Source: Litoreibacter janthinus
GTDB lineage: Bacteria > Pseudomonadota > Alphaproteobacteria > Rhodobacterales > Rhodobacteraceae
Assembly: GCF_900111945.1 (NCBI RefSeq)
Contig: NZ_FOYO01000001.1
Span: 1,123,751-1,187,750 of the forward strand
DNA: 64,000 nt
Direction: 5' to 3'
Shown here: positions 46,098 through 55,562 of the stretch, piece after piece
Position numbering within the stretch: position 1 is the stretch's first letter
How the letters are laid out: each line of letters begins with the position of its first letter
Translations under genes and position numbers: made by a program
The notes under the pieces: model-generated
Databases searched by the model: none
Seen by the model: only the letters and a program-made list of their open reading frames with translations
What the model was told of the DNA's origin: nothing

Positions 46098-47035
46098 CAC
46101 TCGCACCCTTTGTCCGCCTTGTCGCCCAAGGGAAAGGGCGCGCACGTGCGTTGACGCAGGACGAAGCGCGGCAGGCGATGTCGACTATCCTGTCTGGCGA
46201 TGCCGCGCCCGAAGCGATAGGCGCGCTTCTGATGGTCTTGCGTCTACGTGGAGAGACCGATGCCGAAATCGCAGGCTTTACCGCTGCCTTGCGCGCCGCG
46301 ACGTCGCAGCAGCCAGCCGCTGATCTGGATTGGCCGTGCTACGCCGCCGGCCGCACGCGCGGTGCGCCGTTGTTTTTGCTGGCAGCTAAACTGGTGGCGC
46401 AGGCGGGGTATTCAGTCGCTCTTCATGGCTGGAACTCCCACCAAAGCACTGCCGCGGATGTGCGATCTGTACTACGCGATGTGTCCCTTGAGGGCGATGG
46501 ACTGTCCTACCTGCCGCTGGAAACTCTCAGCCCAGCGGCGTTCGAACTGCTTAAGCTGCGTGATACATTTGGGCTGCGCAGCTGCATCAATACGGTGCTA
46601 CGCATGTGGAATCCGACTGTTGCGCAGGCGTCAGTGCAGGGCGTTTTCCACCCGTCCTATCGGGGTTTGCAATCACGTGCTGCAGCCTTGCTTGGCGATC
46701 AGAACCTGACAGTTATCAAGGGCGGAGGAGGCGAATTCGAGCGTCATCCGGGCAAAGAGACCGCTATTTTCGGGTTGCGTGACGGAATTGAATTGAACGA
46801 GTTGACCCCTGCCAACTTGAACGACACCCGCCGTTTGCACGATCTTAACCGTCCCGTAAATATCGCCGCTCTCTGGGACGGCTCGCAGAACGATGCTTTT
46901 GCGACGGCGACGGTCACCGGCACAGCGGCTCTGGCACTTTGGACCCTAAAGGCGGCCCCGACACTTGCTCAGGCGAGTGCATTCGCGACCGAGCTTTGGT
47001 GCGACCGATTTTCCCAATCGAGGAGAGCAGGATGA
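46094..47035 (+). CDS. TrpD2/YbiB-like glycosyltransferase family 3 protein
   Basis: The 313-residue protein has the fold of anthranilate phosphoribosyltransferase: N-terminal helices (LTQDEARQAMSTILSG) and a central alpha/beta domain. The GTGGD phosphoribosyl-binding loop of true TrpD is replaced by AAGRTRGAP, and the next loop reads LHGWNSHQS, so tryptophan synthesis is unlikely. This matches the TrpD2 (YbiB) branch, some members of which bind nucleic acid. Its place between nasA and cysG, with ATGA overlaps on both sides, suggests a role tied to nitrate assimilation, such as cofactor supply or regulation, but no activity can be assigned. Confidence 0.75.
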   Translation: MTLAPFVRLVAQGKGRARALTQDEARQAMSTILSGDAAPEAIGALLMVLRLRGETDAEIAGFTAALRAATSQQPAADLDWPCYAAGRTRGAPLFLLAAKLVAQAGYSVALHGWNSHQSTAADVRSVLRDVSLEGDGLSYLPLETLSPAAFELLKLRDTFGLRSCINTVLRMWNPTVAQASVQGVFHPSYRGLQSRAAALLGDQNLTVIKGGGGEFERHPGKETAIFGLRDGIELNELTPANLNDTRRLHDLNRPVNIAALWDGSQNDAFATATVTGTAALALWTLKAAPTLAQASAFATELWCDRFSQSRRAG

Positions 47036-48426
47036 AAACCTTTCCCATGTTTCTGCAAATGCAGGGTCGCCGTGTCATCATTGCGGGCGGGGGCGAGCAA
47101 GCAGCACAAAAATGCCGGCTGATCCTCAAAACCGACGCAGCCATCACGGTCCTTGCTCCATCGCTTGATCCCGAGTTGGCGGATTTGCACGCACAGGGCC
47201 GTATTGTCTGGCAGAGCGGCCCAATCTGCCCGACCGCGTTCGAAGGTGCTGCGTTGGTGTTTGTCGCCACGGGCTGTTGCGCGACGGATGCCTGTCTGCA
47301 CATGCTCGCGAAGTCCGCAGGCGCGACTGTCAACGTCGTGGATCAGCCGCACTTGTGCGATGCCTTGACCCCGTCGATCGTGGACCGGTCGCCCGTCGTT
47401 GTGGCAATCGGAACCGAAGGAACCGCCCCGGTTCTTGCACGCCAGATAAAAACACGACTAGAGGACATGCTGGAGCCGCGATTGGGCGATCTTGCTGCAG
47501 TCGCGGGTCGGTTGCGTGACCGCGCGCATGCGCGCCTTGCGCCTCGCATGCGGCGTGACCTTTGGCGTTGGGTTTTTGCAGGCCCCGTCAGGGACACCCA
47601 TGCGCGCGGCGGCGAACGTGCTGCGGCGCAGATGATCAAGCAGGCAATTGATACGGCCACCTTCGGTGCGGAAACTGTTGGCTCCGTCGCGTTGGTCGGT
47701 GCCGGTCCGGGGGCCAAGGACTTGATCACGTTGCGTGGCGTTCAGCGGTTGCAGGAGGCGGATGTCATTTTCTACGATCGTCTGATCGATCCTGACATCC
47801 TAGACTTGGCACGGCGTGATGCTGAACGGGTCTATGTGGGCAAAGCGCCGGGCTGTCACCATTGGCCCCAAGAGAAGATTTCTGGCGTTCTGGTCGCCGC
47901 GGCGCTCCAAGGCAAACGCGTCGTGCGCCTCAAATGCGGCGATCCCGGTGTCTTCGCGCGCGGGGCCGAAGAAGCCGACGCGCTTAAAGCGGCGGGTATC
48001 CCGTTGGAGATTGTTCCCGGTGTGACGGCGGCCAGCGCCGCCTCTGCGTCGCTTGGCGGGTTCCTGACCGAACGCGGAACCTGTGACACGCTTGTTCTGG
48101 CGACGGGGCAGTCGGAGACGGTCGGTAAGAGCCATACGTGGATTAGAACCCTGCAGCCCGGAACCCGCGTCGCTGTCTACATGGGCGTCGGGTCAGCCGC
48201 CGCAATTGCGAAAGGGTTAGTGGATGCGGGCCTGCAGGATCAGATCTCGATCGATATTGTGTCGCACGCGCAGCAGAACGACGAGGTGATCGCGAAGTGC
48301 TGTGCGTCAACACTTGTGCAGACGATCAAAGCCAACGCGATATCCAACCCAGCGATCTTGTTCCTGACATGGGCGCAAGCCGTGGCGCGGGAAAAACAAG
48401 TCGACAGGGTCGTTCATTTGGGCTGA
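47032..48426 (+). CDS. cysG: siroheme synthase (multifunctional CysG)
   Basis: The 464-residue protein makes siroheme, the cofactor of NirB, from uroporphyrinogen III. The N-terminal dehydrogenase/ferrochelatase part (about 1-205) has GGGEQAAQK and NVVDQP. The C-terminal SUMT methyltransferase (about 215-455) has VGAGPGAKDLITLRG, GKAPGCHHWPQEKI and RLKCGDPGVFARG. One oddity: the ATDD motif expected in the N-terminal domain reads ATGCCATD, so the catalytic Asp region is altered. GAGGAGAG precedes ATG 47032, which overlaps the upstream stop. It ends the nitrate operon. Confidence 0.93.
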   Translation: MKTFPMFLQMQGRRVIIAGGGEQAAQKCRLILKTDAAITVLAPSLDPELADLHAQGRIVWQSGPICPTAFEGAALVFVATGCCATDACLHMLAKSAGATVNVVDQPHLCDALTPSIVDRSPVVVAIGTEGTAPVLARQIKTRLEDMLEPRLGDLAAVAGRLRDRAHARLAPRMRRDLWRWVFAGPVRDTHARGGERAAAQMIKQAIDTATFGAETVGSVALVGAGPGAKDLITLRGVQRLQEADVIFYDRLIDPDILDLARRDAERVYVGKAPGCHHWPQEKISGVLVAAALQGKRVVRLKCGDPGVFARGAEEADALKAAGIPLEIVPGVTAASAASASLGGFLTERGTCDTLVLATGQSETVGKSHTWIRTLQPGTRVAVYMGVGSAAAIAKGLVDAGLQDQISIDIVSHAQQNDEVIAKCCASTLVQTIKANAISNPAILFLTWAQAVAREKQVDRVVHLG

Positions 48427-48495
48427 TGCTGAGACTAGGAGATCAGGAATAGACACGTTCTATAAGGTGCGAAGGGGCGTGTTCGTAATCTGAAT

Positions 48496-48512
48496 AGGGG
48501 TTTGAAACCCCT
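48496..48512. terminator. short hairpin between convergent genes
   Basis: AGGGGTT and AACCCCT pair around TGA, lying between cysG and the convergent small gene and touching the latter's stop codon. There is no T run on either side, so a terminator role for either strand is uncertain. Confidence 0.35.
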
Positions 48513-48786
48513 AGGTTTCGTTGCTCGAAGCTTTTCCCACACGTCGATAGTTCACGAACGCATTGGCGCTCATTACGACGAAGAAGCTTTCCATATCGAT
48601 CAAGACGAATCCGTTCTCGAGAAGTGCGCGTGTAATGTCCGTCACGTCGTCGGCATAGAGCCTGCGCTGTCCGACGAGTTCGGCGAGTAGCTTGCGCGAG
48701 ATGCGGTAGCGGCCTGAGGGTTTGCCGCCGAACTCCTCTGCATACATTGCTGCAAGTCTTTTGGCGGCGATATCTGTTTTTTTCAT
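48511..48786 (-). CDS. small conserved hypothetical protein
   Basis: The 91-residue basic protein has a mostly helical N-terminal half (AAKRLAAMYAEEFGGKPSGRYRISRKLLAELVGQ) and a segment ALLENGFVLIDMESFFVVMSA that suggests a winged-helix-like or small alpha/beta fold. I do not recognise a named family. It is divergent from mgtE across an AT-rich region with a perfect 14-bp palindrome, so it could be a small regulator or share control with mgtE; both are inferences. The ribosome binding site is weak. Confidence 0.65.
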   Translation of the reverse strand: MKKTDIAAKRLAAMYAEEFGGKPSGRYRISRKLLAELVGQRRLYADDVTDITRALLENGFVLIDMESFFVVMSANAFVNYRRVGKASSNET

Positions 48787-48813
48787 GCTCAGATCATAAT
48801 CAATGATAAAAAA

Positions 48814-48827
48814 TTGTCTATAGACAA
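48814..48827. promoter_or_regulatory. perfect palindrome between divergent genes
   Basis: TTGTCTA and TAGACAA form a perfect 14-bp palindrome in an AT-rich region, 27 bases from the small gene's start and 44 bases from the mgtE start. The pattern resembles GntR-family operators, but no GntR gene is nearby, so the binding protein is unknown. Confidence 0.55.
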
Positions 48828-48871
48828 ATAAAGTATATCAAATTAGAGGCTGTTGCAGAGAGGGGCCATTG

Positions 48872-50245
48872 ATGTCCGATAACCTAAATACCAATCAAAA
48901 CGACAATGATCTGTCGATTCCAATCAAGGCAGCGGCTGATGCGCGTGACGTAGTTGCGTTAGTCGACCTGATCGATCCTCTGCCGCGAAGTGAAGCCTTG
49001 CGGGAACTGTTGCACTTGTCTGTGGAAGATCGGGTTCTGGTTCTGTCACTGGTGCCTGCAGAACTTGCTGCCCAGCTGGTTGAGGAGGCACCCAGCGAGA
49101 CTGCCGCCGATTTAGTTGAAGGCCTAACCGCCATTCGTGCGGCCGAGATCATGGATGAACTCGATTCAGATGTGCAGGCCGACCTGATCGGCGATTTGGA
49201 CGAGGATAATGCCGAGGCGATTTTGTCGGAGATGGATGTCGAAGACGCTGCCGACGTACGCCGATTAGTAACATATGACGACGACACTGCCGGTGGTCTC
49301 ATGGTTGCTGAGGCGTTCTCGTTCTCCGACACACAAACCGTAGGGAAGGTGCTACGGGACTTGGCGAGTGACGACGACGATTTCGAGAGATATCGTGGCC
49401 AACACCCCTACATTGTGGATGAGGATGGCAAGCCAGTTGGCGTTGTTTCGCTGCGCGGCCTTCTGACTTCGAAACGCAGCGATTTGCTGACCTCCATTAT
49501 GACGCCGCCGTTGACTGTCCCGGTTGATATGCCGCTGTTCAACCTAGAAGACTTGTTTGATGAGCATGCATTTTTGGGCATTCCTGTCGTGGAAGCGGAT
49601 GGAAAGCTTGTTGGCGTCGTTTCCCGAGCGGCCGTTAGCGCCGCTGCCTTAGAACGGTCCGAGAGCGAAAGCCTCAAACGCCAGGGTGTGGTGGGCGACG
49701 AGTTGCGCTCAATGCCGACATGGCTGCGATCACGACGCAGACTAGCTTGGCTTTCTGCAAACATCGTTCTTAACATCCTCGCGGCTAGCGTGATCTCTGC
49801 TTACGAAGAAACTCTTCTCGCAGTCATCGCCATCGCTGTGTTTTTGCCAATGGTGTCCGACATGAGCGGGTGCTCCGGTAACCAAGCCGTTGGCGTGACA
49901 ATGCGTGAATTGAGTTTGGGCCTTGTTCGCCCGTCGGATGCGTTTCGTGTTTGGCTGAAAGAAGTGAGTGTGGGCATCATCAACGGGATCGCTTTGGGTA
50001 TCTTGATTGGTATCGTCGCCTGGATCTGGAAGGGCAGCCCAGCCTTGGGATTAGTGATTGGCCTTGCCCTTGCCCTGAACACAATTCTTGCTGTTTCAAT
50101 CGGCGGCGTCGTGCCTCTTTTGCTGAAGCGCGTTGGTCAGGATCCGGCTGTTGCCAGCGGTCCGCTTTTGACAACAATCACTGATATGGCAGGATTTTTC
50201 TTCGTGCTCAGCCTTGCGGCGCTGATGATGCCGTGGCTGGTATGA
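48872..50245 (+). CDS. mgtE: MgtE-family magnesium transporter
   Basis: The 457-residue protein has the three MgtE parts: a helical N domain (about 25-135, LSVEDRVLVLSLVPAELAAQ), two CBS domains (about 140-265, with YIVDEDGKPVGVVSLRGLL and GIPVVEADGKLVGVVSRAA) and five membrane helices (about 290-455, with FLPMVSDMSGCSGNQAVGVT, the conserved pore segment). It is a Mg2+-gated channel of the inner membrane. ATG 48872 was taken over an in-frame TTG three bases earlier. Its stop overlaps the rimB start as ATGA. Co-operon with rimB-rimK links magnesium status to ribosomal protein modification by inference only. Confidence 0.93.
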   Translation: MSDNLNTNQNDNDLSIPIKAAADARDVVALVDLIDPLPRSEALRELLHLSVEDRVLVLSLVPAELAAQLVEEAPSETAADLVEGLTAIRAAEIMDELDSDVQADLIGDLDEDNAEAILSEMDVEDAADVRRLVTYDDDTAGGLMVAEAFSFSDTQTVGKVLRDLASDDDDFERYRGQHPYIVDEDGKPVGVVSLRGLLTSKRSDLLTSIMTPPLTVPVDMPLFNLEDLFDEHAFLGIPVVEADGKLVGVVSRAAVSAAALERSESESLKRQGVVGDELRSMPTWLRSRRRLAWLSANIVLNILAASVISAYEETLLAVIAIAVFLPMVSDMSGCSGNQAVGVTMRELSLGLVRPSDAFRVWLKEVSVGIINGIALGILIGIVAWIWKGSPALGLVIGLALALNTILAVSIGGVVPLLLKRVGQDPAVASGPLLTTITDMAGFFFVLSLAALMMPWLV

Positions 50246-50715
50246 CCCAGATGGCCGAGCGCCCGAACCTGCCAAAAACGGAACGCCCACTACTGATCAT
50301 TGGATGGATGGAGTATGTCGATCTGCCAGATATTGGTCTCGTGAACATAAAGGCCAAGATCGATACTGGCGCGCGCACCTCTGCCATTCATGCGAGCAAT
50401 ATCGAGACCTTCAAGAAAGATTGCGAAGACTGGGTGCGCTTTACAGCTCATGCGACGCAGGGTGGCGACGGTATCGGGATAGAGAGTCCGGTCCATTCCA
50501 TCCGAAGCATCAAGAATACCAGCGGCGTGCCTCAGGAACGGATTGTCATCCGCACTAGGTTCCGACTGGCTCAACGGTCTTGGACGATCGACCTCTCGCT
50601 GACCGACCGAGGCAACATGACTTTTGGCCTGATTGTCGGACGCACGGCGCTCAAAAACCATTCCATCGCGGTACACACACGCCGCGCCCTGCTCACGCAG
50701 AAACGACCAAGCTAA
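50242..50715 (+). CDS. rimB: RimK-linked retropepsin-like protease (RimB type)
   Basis: The 157-residue protein belongs to the ATP-dependent Zn protease/retropepsin-like group, recognised by [13 protein letters not shown] with the DTG active-site motif (about residues 37-49) and by GLIVGRTAL near the C terminus. These proteins accompany RimK, and in studied cases act on glutamate tails that RimK adds. The start overlaps the mgtE stop; an internal ATG four codons later is possible. rimK follows after 25 bases. Confidence 0.88.
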   Translation: MTQMAERPNLPKTERPLLIIGWMEYVDLPDIGLVNIKAKIDTGARTSAIHASNIETFKKDCEDWVRFTAHATQGGDGIGIESPVHSIRSIKNTSGVPQERIVIRTRFRLAQRSWTIDLSLTDRGNMTFGLIVGRTALKNHSIAVHTRRALLTQKRPS

Positions 50716-50740
50716 AGCCGAAAGGCGGAAAGGGTTTTCC

Positions 50741-51649
50741 ATGAAAATCGCAATGTTGGCACGTAACGCAAATCTCTACTCCCACAAGCGCTTGAAAGAA
50801 GCCGCTGAGGAACGGGGGCACCAGCTCGATATCATCAACACACTGCGCTGCTACATGAATATCGCGTCGCGCAGGCCCGAGGTCTATTACAATGACGGTG
50901 AAAAGCTTGAGGGCTACGATGCTGTTATTCCTCGCATCGGGGCTTCGGTTACCTTCTACGGCATGGCTGTTTTGCGCCAGTTTGAGATGCAAGGCGTTTA
51001 TCCACTGAACGAGAGCGTCGCCATCGGGCGGTCTCGCGACAAGCTGCGGTCCATGCAGTTGCTGGCACGCGACGGTATTGGGTTGCCGGTCACGACTTTC
51101 GCCCACGATCCCAAACAAACCGACGAAGTCCTGAAATTGGCCGGTGGTGCACCGTTGGTGATCAAACTTCTTGAAGGCACGCAAGGCCTAGGCGTTGTGC
51201 TTGCTGATACGGACCGTTCGGCTCAATCGGTGATCGAGGCGTTCCGAGCGACAAATACCAACATCCTCGTGCAGGAATTTATCAAAGAGGCAGGCGGAAC
51301 CGACATCCGTGCAATCGTCGTCGGGGGTAGAGTCATCGCGGCAATGAAACGAACCGGTGCTGAGGGCGAATTCCGCTCCAACCTGCACCGTGGCGGATCG
51401 GCCAATGTGATCAAACTCTCACCCGAAGAACGCTCAACTGCGGTCCGTTCGGCCAAAGCCATGGGGCTAAACGTCTGCGGCGTGGACATGCTGCGCGCCA
51501 ACCACGGCCCAGTGGTGATGGAGGTGAATTCGTCGCCAGGCCTTGAAGGAGTCGAGAAAGCAACCGGTTTGGACATTGCAGGCAAGATCATCGAATACAT
51601 TGAAAAGAATGCCAAGCCGGGCGCCACGAGAACCAAAGGTAAGGGGTGA
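50741..51649 (+). CDS. rimK: RimK ATP-grasp glutamate ligase
   Basis: The 302-residue ATP-grasp enzyme adds glutamate residues to the C terminus of ribosomal protein S6 in studied bacteria. Visible are the pre-ATP-grasp domain (MKIAMLARN), the ATP-binding [15 protein letters not shown], the catalytic-loop region [17 protein letters not shown] and the metal-binding [20 protein letters not shown] precedes ATG 50741. It is the last gene of mgtE-rimB-rimK and is followed by a hairpin terminator. It is the second ATP-grasp ligase in the window, unrelated in sequence to the permuted one at 29988. Confidence 0.93.
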   Translation: MKIAMLARNANLYSHKRLKEAAEERGHQLDIINTLRCYMNIASRRPEVYYNDGEKLEGYDAVIPRIGASVTFYGMAVLRQFEMQGVYPLNESVAIGRSRDKLRSMQLLARDGIGLPVTTFAHDPKQTDEVLKLAGGAPLVIKLLEGTQGLGVVLADTDRSAQSVIEAFRATNTNILVQEFIKEAGGTDIRAIVVGGRVIAAMKRTGAEGEFRSNLHRGGSANVIKLSPEERSTAVRSAKAMGLNVCGVDMLRANHGPVVMEVNSSPGLEGVEKATGLDIAGKIIEYIEKNAKPGATRTKGKG

Positions 51650-51660
51650 ATGCTGACGCA

Positions 51661-51691
51661 CCCATCGGCAGGGTTTGACCTTGCCCATGGG
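51661..51691 (+). terminator. hairpin after rimK
   Basis: CCCAT/ATGGG and GGCAGGG/CCTTGCC form a 12-bp stem with one C-C mismatch and a TTTGA loop, 11 bases past the rimK stop. A short T-containing run follows (GGCTTTGTC), so termination is likely though not textbook. Confidence 0.55.
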
Positions 51692-52069
51692 GGCTTTGTC
51701 TGAACAAACACCTTACTTGGTTTAGGCGGCACACCTGTCATTCGTCTTTCTTACGAAGCTCCGAAATGCGGATATTCCTGCTTGGTGCGCGATCCGTTAA
51801 TCTGAATTCGGAGCTTTGACGTGCTTTCGAACTCATGAGCTCGCAAGAAACGGATTTTCGTTGTCTTTGATCGGCTATTGCGGCGAGAACGTTGCTCTAA
51901 TCGAGGATCACCTTTTTGTTCCAAAGCGCTTGCCCAACTTCACCCAGTTCTGATCTAGCGAGAACAAAAGCGCCCCCGTGCTGGCGCGTCCATTGGTTGA
52001 CGTGCACGGCGTGCACGTGCTTCACTTAAATTTGGATGCAAAGGCGCAGACGGACCCCAAGGGATCATT
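51692..52069. other. intergenic region upstream of the glycogen operon
   Basis: About 380 bases contain no supported gene. The promoter of glgB should lie here, but I could not pick a clear -35/-10 pair. AAGGGA at 52059-52064 is the likely glgB ribosome binding site. Confidence 0.4.
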
Positions 52070-54283
52070 TTGTGGTTTAGGATGCCAAGGCCTAAACTTG
52101 ATCGGAGCCTGGATATCGTGACACCGGATACATTGGCTGCTCTCAACAGCGGCACCCATCCCTCACCCTTTGACGTTTTGGGCCCACATAAAATCGGGAA
52201 CAAGCGATGGATCACGACATTTCAGCCCGCTGCAGTGGAGGTCATCGCAACTGTTGGCAAGAAGCAGACGATACTGCCGCGCCTTGAGGGGGATGTGTTC
52301 TCAGGTCCTGTAGCCGGGAAAACCTATACCCTGACAATGCGCTACGCGAATGGAACTGAGCAGACCACGCATGATCCTTTTGCCTTTGATCCGGTCCTGT
52401 CTGACTTTGATCGATATCTGATTGGCGAAGGGACCCATAAAGAACTTTGGCGAGTTCTCGGGGCGCATGTGACCAAACATCAAAAGGTCGATGGCGTTCA
52501 TTTCGCGGTTTGGGCGCCCAACGCGCGGCGTGTCAGTGTCGTCGGGGATTTCAATCAGTGGGACGGCCGTCGCCACCCGATGCGGCCTGCAGGGCAGACT
52601 GGCGTTTGGGAAGTGTTCCTGCCGCAAGTGACGGATGGAGCCTTATACAAATACGAGATCATTGGTGCTGATGGATCAATGGCACTGAAAGCCGATCCAG
52701 TCGGGTTTGGGTCGCAGCACCCGCCCGAGAAAGCCTCTGTCGTGCGAGACATTGCTGGATATGGGTGGAAAGACAAGGCTTGGATGAAGGCAAGGGCTGC
52801 GCGTGCGGATCGTGCCAGTCCAATTTCCATCTATGAGGTGCATCTTGGGTCTTGGCGACGTCGCTACGACGATGGCGGAAGACCTCTGAGCTACCAAGAA
52901 TTGGCGCGCGATCTTGTGAACTATGTCAAGTTCATGGGCTTCACTCATATCGAGCTGTTGCCAGTATCCGAGTTTCCATTTGACGGGTCGTGGGGCTACC
53001 AGCCCGTGGGACTGTTCGCTCCGACCATTCGGTTCGGCCCTCCGCATGAATTCCGCGATTTCGTTGAAGCCGCCCATGCGGCTGAGGTTGGTGTCTTGCT
53101 GGATTGGGTGCCAGGACATTTTCCAACCGATGATCACGGCCTCGCCAAGTTTGACGGCACAGCGCTCTATGAGCATGCCGACCCGCACGAGGGATTCCAT
53201 CAGGATTGGAACACATTGATCCCCAATTACGGGCGGCGTGAGGTGAAGAACTACTTCGTGTCCAACGCCCTTTACTGGATCGAGGAATACCATCTCGATG
53301 GTCTGCGCGTGGATGCTGTGGCGTCGATGCTGTACCGGGACTATTCGCGCAAAGATGGCGAATGGGTGCCCAACAAAGACGGCGGACGCGAAAACTATGA
53401 AGCGATCGAGTTCCTGCAAGAGATGAACATCGCAGTGTACGGCGCGGACCCAAGCGTGATGACCGTGGCCGAGGAAAGCACGTCATTCCCTGCCGTGTCG
53501 CAGCCAGTACATTCAGGCGGACTTGGCTTTGGTTACAAGTGGAACATGGGCTGGATGAACGACACCCTGCGCTACATGGAAAAAGACCCCATTTATCGCC
53601 AGCATGATCACCACCTGATGACTTTCCCGATGGATTGGGCCTTCACCGAGAATTTTATCCTGCCGATCAGTCACGATGAAGTCGTGCATGGCAAAGGTTC
53701 TATGATCGAGAAAATGCCGGGCACCGAATGGGAGAAATATGCCAATTTGCGGGCCTACTATGCGTTCATGTGGACCCAGCCGGGCAAGAAATTGCTGTTC
53801 ATGGGGTGCGAGTTTGCGCAGCCCGAAGAATGGGACCACAACGCTGAACTGAATTGGGGCGCGGCTGAACAACCTGCCAATAAGGGAATTCAGCAATTGG
53901 TGCGCGACCTGAACGCGCTCTATCGCGAGACGCCGGCGCTCTATGTGAAGGACTGCGTTTCTGACGGATTTGCATGGCTCAGCAACGACCCCTCGCAATC
54001 GACGATCGGGTTTGTGCGCCATGGCGCTAAGGGGGACGCCCCAGTTGTTGTTATGTGCAACTTTACACCGGTTGAGCGCCCGGGTTTTCGCGTTGGCGTG
54101 CCAAAGCAAGGCTTCTGGGAGGAGGCGCTAAACACCGACGCCGCGATCTACGGAGGTGGGAACCGAGGCAATCTAGGAGGCGGTCACACGGAAGACATAG
54201 CGGCCGACGGGCAAGCCCATTCAATGGTGCTAACCTTGCCGCCGCTCTCGGTGGTGGTGCTGCGCCTTCGGCGCAATCAATAG
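52070..54283 (+). CDS. glgB: 1,4-alpha-glucan branching enzyme
   Basis: The 737-residue GH13 enzyme makes alpha-1,6 branches in glycogen. It has the usual N-terminal part, a CBM48 domain (about 140-225, [20 protein letters not shown]), then the catalytic barrel with DGSWGYQ, the nucleophile Asp in [16 protein letters not shown], the acid Glu in AEEST and the third carboxylate in [10 protein letters not shown]. The start is probably TTG 52070, spaced well from AAGGGA; ATG 52082 is possible but has its AGG directly adjacent. It leads the glg operon. Confidence 0.95.
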   Translation: MWFRMPRPKLDRSLDIVTPDTLAALNSGTHPSPFDVLGPHKIGNKRWITTFQPAAVEVIATVGKKQTILPRLEGDVFSGPVAGKTYTLTMRYANGTEQTTHDPFAFDPVLSDFDRYLIGEGTHKELWRVLGAHVTKHQKVDGVHFAVWAPNARRVSVVGDFNQWDGRRHPMRPAGQTGVWEVFLPQVTDGALYKYEIIGADGSMALKADPVGFGSQHPPEKASVVRDIAGYGWKDKAWMKARAARADRASPISIYEVHLGSWRRRYDDGGRPLSYQELARDLVNYVKFMGFTHIELLPVSEFPFDGSWGYQPVGLFAPTIRFGPPHEFRDFVEAAHAAEVGVLLDWVPGHFPTDDHGLAKFDGTALYEHADPHEGFHQDWNTLIPNYGRREVKNYFVSNALYWIEEYHLDGLRVDAVASMLYRDYSRKDGEWVPNKDGGRENYEAIEFLQEMNIAVYGADPSVMTVAEESTSFPAVSQPVHSGGLGFGYKWNMGWMNDTLRYMEKDPIYRQHDHHLMTFPMDWAFTENFILPISHDEVVHGKGSMIEKMPGTEWEKYANLRAYYAFMWTQPGKKLLFMGCEFAQPEEWDHNAELNWGAAEQPANKGIQQLVRDLNALYRETPALYVKDCVSDGFAWLSNDPSQSTIGFVRHGAKGDAPVVVMCNFTPVERPGFRVGVPKQGFWEEALNTDAAIYGGGNRGNLGGGHTEDIAADGQAHSMVLTLPPLSVVVLRLRRNQ

Positions 54284-54305
54284 AAATTATAGGGGAGGAC
54301 AGACA

Positions 54306-55562
54306 ATGGCTACTAAGCGCTTAACACAAAGATCCATGGTTTTCGTGTTGGCCGGAGGGCGCGGGAGTCGTCTTAAGGAATTAACCGATCGTCGTGTGAA
54401 ACCCGCTGTGCCGTTTGGCGGCAAAGCACGCATTATCGACTTTGCCCTGTCTAACGCGGTCAATTCTGGTATCCGCAAAATGGCGGTTGCAACGCAATAC
54501 AAAGCCCACAGCCTGATCCGCCATACCCAACGCGGCTGGAATTTCTTTCGCGCAGAGCGCAACGAATTCTTAGACGTGCTGCCAGCGTCGCAACGCGGCG
54601 GGAATGAAAGCTGGTACAAAGGGACGGCGGATGCGGTGACCCAGAATATCGACATCGTCGACAGCTACGGCGTGGATTACGTGATCATTCTGGCAGGCGA
54701 CCACATCTACAAGATGGACTATGAGATTATGCTGCGCCAGCATGTCGAAACCAAGGCCGACGTGACCGTCGGTTGCCTGACTGTGCCACGCATGGAAGCC
54801 GCAGCGTTTGGTGTCATGGACACCGACAAGGACGGGCGCATCACCAGCTTTCTGGAAAAACCAGCTGATCCGCCCGGTATGCCTGGGGATCCAGAAAACG
54901 CGTTGGCCTCGATGGGCATCTACGTGTTCGACTGGAAGTTCCTGCGCGATCTTTTGCTTAAAGATGCCGAGGATCCCGATTCAACCAATGATTTTGGCAA
55001 CGACCTTATCCCAGAGATCGTTAAAGGCGGGAAGGCTATGGCCCACCGTTTTGATGAGAGCTGTGTTCGCGCTGAAGGTGCGCCCGCCTATTGGAAGGAC
55101 GTGGGCACGGTTGATGCATTTTGGCAGGCGCATATCGATCTGACCAACTTCACGCCCGAATTAGATTTGTGGGATCGCGATTGGCCGATCTGGACCTACA
55201 ACGAAAGCGTGCCGCCGGCGAAGTTTATCCACGACGAGCGAGACCGGCGCGGCATGGCGATTTCGTCGATGGTTTCAGGCGGGTGCATCATCTCTGGGAC
55301 AGAAGTGCGAAATTCGTGCCTGTTCACCAATGTAAAGACCAACTCCTATGCTGTTCTGGATCATGCCGTTGTACTGCCAAATGTGACTGTTCATCGCTCG
55401 GCGCGTCTTCGGCAGGTTGTCGTCGATGGCGGCGTGGTTATTCCTGAGGGCCTTGTCGTAGGCGAAGACGCCAACGAAGACGCCAAATGGTTCCGTGTCA
55501 CGGAACGTGGCACGACATTGATCACCCAAGATATGCTCAACAAGAGGGCTGCCGCCTTATGA
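54306..55562 (+). CDS. glgC: glucose-1-phosphate adenylyltransferase
   Basis: The 418-residue enzyme makes ADP-glucose, the donor for glycogen. It has the nucleotidyl-transferase motif [19 protein letters not shown] near residue 16, [17 protein letters not shown], and the C-terminal beta-helix with allosteric regulation. GGGGAGGA precedes ATG 54306. The stop overlaps the glgA start by 4 bases. As in other alphaproteobacteria it is probably activated by sugar phosphates, which I cannot read from sequence. Confidence 0.95.
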   Translation: MATKRLTQRSMVFVLAGGRGSRLKELTDRRVKPAVPFGGKARIIDFALSNAVNSGIRKMAVATQYKAHSLIRHTQRGWNFFRAERNEFLDVLPASQRGGNESWYKGTADAVTQNIDIVDSYGVDYVIILAGDHIYKMDYEIMLRQHVETKADVTVGCLTVPRMEAAAFGVMDTDKDGRITSFLEKPADPPGMPGDPENALASMGIYVFDWKFLRDLLLKDAEDPDSTNDFGNDLIPEIVKGGKAMAHRFDESCVRAEGAPAYWKDVGTVDAFWQAHIDLTNFTPELDLWDRDWPIWTYNESVPPAKFIHDERDRRGMAISSMVSGGCIISGTEVRNSCLFTNVKTNSYAVLDHAVVLPNVTVHRSARLRQVVVDGGVVIPEGLVVGEDANEDAKWFRVTERGTTLITQDMLNKRAAAL

